A program made the translations under genes and the position numbers. A DNA stretch of 64,000 bases from contig NC_079316.1 of NCBI RefSeq assembly GCF_029931775.1, forward strand, positions 64,172,064 through 64,236,063. The letters are read 5' to 3'. Below, one piece after another: positions 34,628 to 43,600 of this stretch (within the stretch, counting starts at the first letter, position 1; the number at the start of each line of letters is the position of its first letter). The notes under the pieces are model-generated. The model saw only the letters and a program-made list of their open reading frames with translations, was not told where the DNA came from and searched no databases. Source of the DNA: Euleptes europaea (taxonomy: Eukaryota; Chordata; Lepidosauria; Squamata; Sphaerodactylidae).

Positions 34628-34679
<52 letters not shown>

Positions 34680-37600
34680 TAATATTTTATTATTATTATT
34701 TATTATTGTTGTTGTTGTTGTTGTTGATGATGATGATGATAAAAATTATTATTATTATTAGTTGGTCATCCAGGCAGCACACACTTGTGAAAAAAGGGTA
34801 GTACTGATGGAATTAGAGGGGAAGGAGGGGTGACCAAGGCCCTCCTCAAGTTACAGGAAACCCCTAAAATTAGGTTTGTGGTAGCACAGTATAGTCCCTG
34901 TGCTGAGTATTAATGGGAACAGGAGAGAGGAGTGAGAGGGTGCAAATCAGCCTGCTGCCGGGAAAGGGCACCTCATCAATTAGATTGGAAGTCCCTCAAT
35001 CTAAGCACCCACACACAGTCAGTTCCTCATCCAGACAGAAATATCCTTGGACTGCATTACCCTCAAAATGATCTGTAGACAAGGCAGATATTCAAACATA
35101 CATATGCCAAAGGGATTCCATGCAAGCAAAATCAGATAGGGCTCACACAACATTAAGCCTTGGAACTGCCAGATATTAACCACCTGCATTGTGTTCTCCA
35201 GCGAATGAAGTCTGCTATGAAAAGATTGGCTGTTTCTCTGATAAGCCCCCTTGGTCAGGAATACCGGGAAGACAGCTGTTAGGTTTACCCCAGTCTCCTG
35301 AAAGTATAAATATTTCCTTCTCTCTCTTCACCAAAGAGTCTGGAAATACCTCACAAGTAAGTCATCGTTTTAATTATCTGTTTTAAGTCCAATGGGCAAC
35401 ATAGTAGCTGCATGCCTGTTTTCCTTTAACATGCATTGCTTCCTGTATTATTAGAAGAAATAATTAAGGGCCATTTTATTAGACAGAATAAGTAACAGCT
35501 CATTTACTTTGGCATTTATTATTTATTCATTGGGAATTACAATTGTATTGAATTATAATTAATAATTCTCCGAACTTACATTAATAGTATTTAAATTTTT
35601 AAATAAAAAACCCTCTTGTCCAATTACAAGATGTGTCAACACTAGTTAAAATTAATTAGTTGCAGAGTCCTGCATAAGAGAATGGCTGCTTTCGATCCTC
35701 TGTGATCAGCTATTATGACCCTATGATGCTGTCTCATACCGAGTCAAACCTGGCTGAGCAGGTTCATTATTGTTTACTCTGACTGGCAGCAGCTGTCTGC
35801 AGTCTTGAGTACAGAGCAGCCATTCCAAATACTTTCTACCTAAGATCCTTTTTAACTGGAAATGCTAAGGGTTGAAGCTTGGATCTCCTGTATGCAAAGC
35901 ATGTACCGCTGAGTCAAACCACCATCCCTTAAGACATTGGCCGTTTATGCTTGGTAATTAGCAGCACGTTCCAGGCTGAAGTGCCCCACATATTTTTTTT
36001 ATTTCTTCATGATGAACCATCATTCCAGCCGTCACTGCGAAGCCAGCACGTACCTGCTTCACATTTCTTAAGAGCCCCTTTAACGCGACCTTTTGTATTT
36101 GCTCCACCCCAGCCTCGAAGCATTTACTGAAGGAACCATGAAGAATCACAGCCGTGGCTTAGCTATGCAAATGATTATTGCTAATGGCTCTGCAAACGAA
36201 GGAATGAAAAAGCAGGCGAATGGGGGTGGTGATGGAATTTGTTTGACTTTCTTCTCTTGCATCGGGACCGTGAATAGTCATTTTAAAGGGTGGATTTAAA
36301 AAAGCAGCTTTGAGCGAGCATCAAAATCGACCCTGCATAAATGGCCAGTGACTCTCACCTTCTTCTAGCAATATATGTAGAATGGTATATAGCTAAGGTA
36401 AGATGTTAAATGCTTGTGGACTTGGAGAACCTCAGATTTCATAAATTTAATCTTATCTGAAAATTCCCATTCTGTTGAGTTGTTGGTCCTTGGAAGTACA
36501 TGGACCATGACATTACAAGCATCTATTACTCTTAAAATCAAGCTCAGGTCTAGCTAGGGGAAGTGCAGGAAGATAGTGCCATAGGAGAAGAAAGCATTCT
36601 TTTTACTGAAGATCTTTGAAGAGTCAAAATATATCTGATTTTCTTACTTTTTTATATACCAAACAGAAAATCTCAGCCGATAATACATCAACTATAGAAA
36701 CGTCTTACTTCTCTCCATCAAGGAAAACTGCCTTTGTAATCCATGGATTTTCCAGCACAGGAAGATATGGCTGGGTTGTGGAGATATGTTTGGTATGAAG
36801 TGTATATTATGCAACTTACTTCTTCTGCTGTGACCATGTCTAAGTAGGAAGGGGATGAAACTCAAAGACCTTAGGATTTCTCACTCATAAGGACCACATA
36901 TTTGGTTTACAGTAGTACCGTTAGGTCAGTGAGCTGACTCTAGAAGGGTTTTTGCCTTGTTTTACAACATGGAGTATTTTCCTTACTATGAATTGCTGAG
37001 CTATTGCTGTCCAACCATCCCCTTGCAGTATACTCATTCTTTGCTTCTAGCATACTGTAATATAGATAGCATATATTAATATGTGGGAAGCTGATGGGAG
37101 GATGGCCTTTTATTTGCACAACAGATTGGACTAGGTAGCCTTCCAGATCCTTAGAATTCTATTGGAAAGCTATATTTGAAAGAACTTTGGATATTTCTAA
37201 TTGTGTTCAGCCCCTAATGCATTTTCATTTCTATGCATACTGTAGCTGCTTGCGGAAGTGGAAAATATAAACTGTATTGCTGTAGATTGGGAAGACGGGG
37301 CAAAAGGCACGTATTTCACAGCGGCAAGCAACACTCGTGTTTTGGGGGCAATGATAGCTTATCTTATTAAAACTATCATGGTAAGAATGCTTTTGTTATT
37401 TGTCTTACTACTCTGCACAGCATTCCAAGCTACACAGACGTTTATACAAAGATTGCTTTTAGACATGAGAAGTTAATAAAGCATGAAATGGCATGTAAAC
37501 TATGGCCACTGTGTCTTAAACTGGTATGCATGTGTGGTTCAGCTGATATACCAGTTGCAACAGTAGGCTTGGGTAACATACCCCAAATGTACAGGCTTTT

Positions 37601-40600
37601 GTTTTCATGGAAAGGAACTTCCATGGCTTGGCAACATTATACTCTTCCCACAAGATAGAGGACTACTTGTATAAGAAGTTTTTTTGTGCCAATCATCCAC
37701 AGTGTGTCATCAAGTGTGTAGCGGGCTACTGACAGAACTCTCCTGCTGAAATGCCATGAAAATTACTGCACAGGCCATATCTCTGGCTTTCAGTTCATTT
37801 CTTCCCCTCACCCAAGCAACTTGACATGGTTCTCATAAAGAACCAGAGTTCAAAGTCTGTGAGTCAGATGTTTTGGACCACTGCAGATATGCCTGATGGC
37901 ACTCTATGATTTACTGAAGAAAGGATTCAGGGGTTATTATAGATGATATATAAACTCAGCAAACTGCACACATCTCTGTGTTGCAGTGGTCTTCTTCAAC
38001 CCATGGTTTGTAACCCTCAGGTGTTCCTACAGAGCTGCCTCTTTCTCTTCCTTCCTTCCTTTCTCTGGTGCTGATTTGAGGATCTGCTGCTAGTGTTTAT
38101 GCCAGACCTGTCCAACCCGCAGCCCCTGGGCTGCATGCAGCCCAGGACGGCTATGAATGCGGCCCAACACAAAATTGTAAACTTACTTAAAACATTATGT
38201 TAGTGTTATGTTAGTTTTAGTGTATTTTTTAAGTGTGGCCCAAGACAGTTCTTCTTCCAATGTGGCCCAGGGAAGCCAAAAGATTGGACACCCCTGGTGT
38301 ATGCATAGGGTAAAGAAACCGTGCCCCCTTCCTCTCCTGTACATACACTAAGACAAGCAAGCAAGAGGGCAAAGTGAGGTCACTCAGCAATGGAGAGGAT
38401 TCCTCCATGGCACTAACCATGGCTTGCTCCTCATTACAGTACACCTTCCTGTCTCCAGCCCTCTTGGTCAGCTGCCACAGTCCTGATAAGTCATAACTCT
38501 TTATCTTCCTGTTACCATAATATGGCCATGCTGTCATGCAATTACATCATATGACTTTCTGTCACATGCTCGGAGCTCAGGGGCTTCTGTGCTGCTGACT
38601 TGTCAACAAATTTGAGGACATTCAAAAAATAATCTCACATATTCAGCTATAGGAAGACAGGAAAATAATGAAAAGTTAGTACAGCCCAGTTCAAGGTACA
38701 GCTTCTGTACATGTTGACACATAGCAAAAATGGAAGAAAATTACATTTGGTGGTTTTCCTTTACCCTTGGCCTCAATGTCTGTAAAGCAGCCATTGTAAT
38801 CTGTGCTACAATAGCTGCAATTCCCTGCATAAAGCCTGTATCAACATGTCTCCTAAATGCAGTTAGCATGTTACCTAGGACATCAGAACTCAAGAAAAAA
38901 ACTTTCTGTACATGTTGCAACAATTAAGAACAATGTCTTTTTTGCTAGCCATTTACAATTTCTCTGTTGTTTTTTAATTATTAGAAAATATTCAACTGCT
39001 CTTTAAAAGTACACCTGATTGGTCATAGTCTTGGTGCTCATGCTGCTGGAGAAGCAGGCCGAAGACATCGAGGCGATGCCAAAAAAATTCCAGGCATCGA
39101 TAGAATAACGGGTAGGCCACAGAGCTCAGAGGGCTTGGTCAGTGTGAAGTAATTAGCATGGGGAAATGTTGGACAGCTAACCTGGACTGATAGATGGTTT
39201 ACCTTTTAAAAGTAAGTCAGCATTATCTAGGATCACATCCGAAGGCTAACATGGATTGACATCAGTATGTACTGCTCTTAGAAGGAAGCCAGGAAACACA
39301 GTGGCTAGTGCATGCACTGAGTCACATGTACTGCCTAACCAGAAAGAATTCTCACTGGGCTGTTGTTTTTTTAAAGTAGCAGCATGTATGGATGATTTTG
39401 TATCTTATGATTAATGTTATTTATCAAAACTGCAATGTAATATGGTCACTATGATACAGCATTGCATATATTAATATATTATATATCATATTATAAATTA
39501 TATATATTTACATCATGATTTCAGAGCCAGCATGGCACTGTGGTTAGGAACTGGGAAACCCAGGTTCGAATCCCCACTCTGCCATGGAAACTTGCTGGGT
39601 GACCTTGGGCCAGTCACATACTCTCAGCCTCAACCCTGGCAAGTATCTGGATGGGAGACCTCCAAGGAATACCAGGGGTGTGACGCAAAGGAAGGCGATG
39701 GCAAACCACCTCTGAAGGTCTCTTGCCTTGAAAACCCAACAGGGTCACCGTAAGTCAGCTGTGACTTGACGACAAAACAAAACAAAACCACAGTACGTCA
39801 AAGTAGGCCTTGACAGACTGAGTCCTCTAGATTCTCAGACCCTGAAAAATGTCAGGTTTCCCCTATTCCTTATTGGATTATGTTATGTCTACTTAGGCTT
39901 GGACCCAGCTGCACTCTGTTTTGAAGGTATGCCCACTAAGGTCAGGCTGGATCCTTCTGATGCTGAATTCGTGGACATCATACACAGCAATGCTGGTGAC
40001 TCACTTATTATAGGTAATTGCCAAACATACACAAATTTTGCTTCAAAAGTGGAGAGAGATGACCAGGTCATTTACTGCACTATGAATATATTTTCAGGAC
40101 TGGGGATCATTAATACTACTGGCGATATGGATTTTTACCCCAATGGTGGAACTAATATGCCTGGGTGCAATGATCTAATTAAATCAAAGGAAGAAGATGA
40201 ACTGAAAACCTATCCTCAAGGTAAACCTGTTTGTGTCATACCACTGCATTTACCTGCAATGTGAGAGCCAGAGGGATGTAGTGGTTAGAGCGTTGGAAAA
40301 GGATCTGGGTGACCCAGGTTCAAAACTCACTCTGCCATGGAATATTGCTGGGTAACCCTGGTCCAATCTCATACACCCAGTCTAACCTACATCACATGGT
40401 TGTTGTAAGGCTAAAAGGGAGAATAATGCAAACTGTTTTATGTCTCCACCAGAAGTAAATAAATAAACAAATGCCATGGTCTGCCTCCACTGCAGTTCTA
40501 AATAGAAGGAACTTGCTGATCACAACTTGGGACAAACCAAATGAGACACTGGAAGGAATGGTGATTGGAACATCCCAGGAGTTTTTAAGTGGAAATTGCC

Positions 40601-43600
40601 ACTGATGTCAATGTTCGGCCTGATTCACATCAAGGCTGTGGGGTGGGAGACCGAAAGAGAAGGAATTTAACCCTTTTTGTACCTGATTTCACCAATCAAA
40701 AAGCAAACTTGTTTCCCCTCCCTGAGCTGCTGTTAGCCAGAGAAGGGGGAAAAAGAAGGCAACTTCAGGGTGTAGGGGAAAAAATCAGGAAATGCAACTA
40801 CAGTTTTAACATCTACTAATTATATATTGAAGTCCTATTAATAATATATTGGTGTCAGGCCAAAAGAAGTAGAGAAGCATGCCAGATTAGCAGAAAGCCA
40901 GATTAATTAATGCAGCATTGTGGGAGAAGTGATACAAGAAATAGCATTATTCTCTTGCTTGGGTGTTATCCTGCAATAATTCAATGTAACATTGCAAGCA
41001 CAGGCTACATTTCAGTAGGGCTAGAGAATCAGTATATATAATTAGACCCCTGAGATTCAGGGTGTTTGTTTTTTTAAGCAGCAAGTTTCTAACCCTCATT
41101 GTTGCACGACATTGAGGAAGGTTTCTACCAAAGACTTGTGTGTAATGTGCCCTCAAGTCGCAGCTGACTTATGGAGACCCCTTTTGGGGTTTTCATGGCA
41201 AGAGACTAACAGAGGTGGTTTGCCAGTGCCTTCCTCTGGACAGAAACCCTGGTATTCCTTGGTGGTCTCCCATCCAAGTACTAACCAGGGCTGACCCTGC
41301 TTAGCTTCTGAGATCTGATGAGATCAGGCTAGCCTGGGCCATCCAGGTTAGGGCACCAAAGGCTTAGCAGTGGTAAAATGCCTGGGTTCTTATGGTTAGA
41401 CTATAAGACTGCCTTTTTGTTGAATTATGGATAAAGTGGGATGGAGTTATATAGGGTCAACCTTGCAAGAAAGCATTTGTTTTCACTGAGACGTCTAGCT
41501 TTCCTTTGGCAGTTACTCGTGCTGTTGGAATTTGCGACCACTCACGAAGCCATATGTACTTCAAATACAGTATTCTTTGTCCTGATGGATTTCTCGGCTA
41601 TCCGTGTGAATCATATCACTCTTTCAAGGAGGTAAGCATGTCCTTCTGACCTGGTTAAAGTTTACTGAGTCAGTTTAATTTGAGTGTTTATGGTACAGAA
41701 CAGTTAATAAACTGTTATGCCCACTTCTACAGTTATAAAAAGAAAGCTATTCAGAGAACCAGGCAAGTCCAGGGTGGCTATGCCCACATTTCTAGGAATA
41801 TATATTTTAAGATATATGAAAATGGAAAAATAAAACACAGTATTCTTTATTGACCAACGCACTCATTTTTCCCTAGGGAAAATGCTTTCCATGCCCCAAA
41901 GGCGGCTGCCCCATGATGGGTTATTATGCTGATCGGTTCTACGATAAATTGAAGAAGGGGGACACTGCAAAGTACTTTTTAGAAACAGGACCTGTGGAGC
42001 CATTTTGCAGTGAGTGCAGACATTCAATTAATTTTGATATACATGTATGTGGATAGAGCTATAGTACAATCTCTTGACGGAAGACTGTTCCTTCAAGGGG
42101 TCAATGAAACAGCTGCAATTATGAGTATGAAAACTGTATACACGATTCTCTCCTAATTTTCTGCGTAGAGAAATGAACACATTTTTTCACCTGAAAAGGA
42201 TTTGGAATGAGTGAGCTTGAGTGAGGGGAGGGACACCCGAATCAGGGGGCTTGGCTCACACTGTGAGCCACTGCCAAGTTATCTTAGAATCATGTCCAAG
42301 TGTGACTCAGATTCACGGCAAGTATGACGTTTCAAGTCTAAAAGCTTCACTCTATGAGATTGTTAAAGATCACAGCTCAGTAACACATATTTTTATGTCA
42401 CTTCCCCATAATCTGCAAGAGGCAGCTAAAGGGGGGCGGGAATTAAAAAAAATAGTAAAATCTCTCTCTCAAAATAAAACATATTATAAAACTGGAAGCC
42501 AATAAAACAATCTTAGGAGCATAAAGTCATAAAACAAAGAGGTGGATAGTGCATTGGGAAAGAGTGCCTAAGCTTCCCTTTGAGCTGTTTTTCTAACCCC
42601 AAATGACTCCAGAGGTGTAACTTGCTCTGTTTAAGAATCCACATGTACTGATGGGATAGTTCGATTAGGTTCCTTCAGTGGGCTTAAAGTGCCTTCCTGT
42701 GGTTGTTTCAGGTTGGGAAAATGACATGAAGCGAGGCTTAAGCCTCTCCTCTCCCTATGTGCCATGGTCCGGATCCAAATCAGGCCCCCACACACCTGGG
42801 AGGCACAGACTTCCAGGACATGTCTGCTGGCCCATCCAGGGGGCACACCCAAGAAAAATGTGTCATCTAGTTGAGCCCTGAGATACAGTGGGTGGGCATG
42901 TGAGATGGCAGCTCTGAGTGGTGGCACCTAGGCCTTGGAACTCTCTGTCGCAGCAGCTAGCACTGTCCATCAGTCTTTGGATGCAAGGTCAAGACACTGT
43001 TATTTTGATGTGCCTTTGTCTTCGATGATGATGAAGAATTAATGTGCTTCTCTTTGCATCTGGTGATTTTGCTGTGTTGGTTTTTACTGACCTTTTTGCA
43101 TTATCATTTACATCAGTGGTTCCCAAACGTTTTGGGCCACCGCCCCCTTGGTTCCACAAACTCAACCCCCGCGCCCCCTACCCTATCCAACAACACAATA
43201 GAAAGGGTCCACCTGTAGCACCTCCCTGCTGCCCCCTTGCCTCTTAGTGCCCTCCTAGGTAATCCCACCGCCTCCCAGGGGATGGTACTGCCCACTTTGG
43301 GAACCACTGATTTACATTGATCAGGACCATGGCACATGGGGAAAGGGTGCTTAAGCCTCCACTATGCCACTTTTCTAACCTGAAATGGCACCAGGGGCTC
43401 TACATGCCCCATCTGGGACTCTGCATACACTGAGGTGTGCATATGTTTCTCCAAAGAGGGCAAGTAGTATTTCCCAAGGGATGTTTCAGGTTGGGAAAAT
43501 GGTGTGAGAGGAAAGATTTAAGCATCGTTTCCCTGTATGATGCTGTCCCAATCCAAACAAGGCTCATATGTATAGGGTTGCCAGCTCTGGGTTGGGAAAT

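Noticed and set aside
35885-35935. tRNA-Ala gene
   Set aside because: The cloverleaf is mutated and continues into a SINE body; it is a SINE head.
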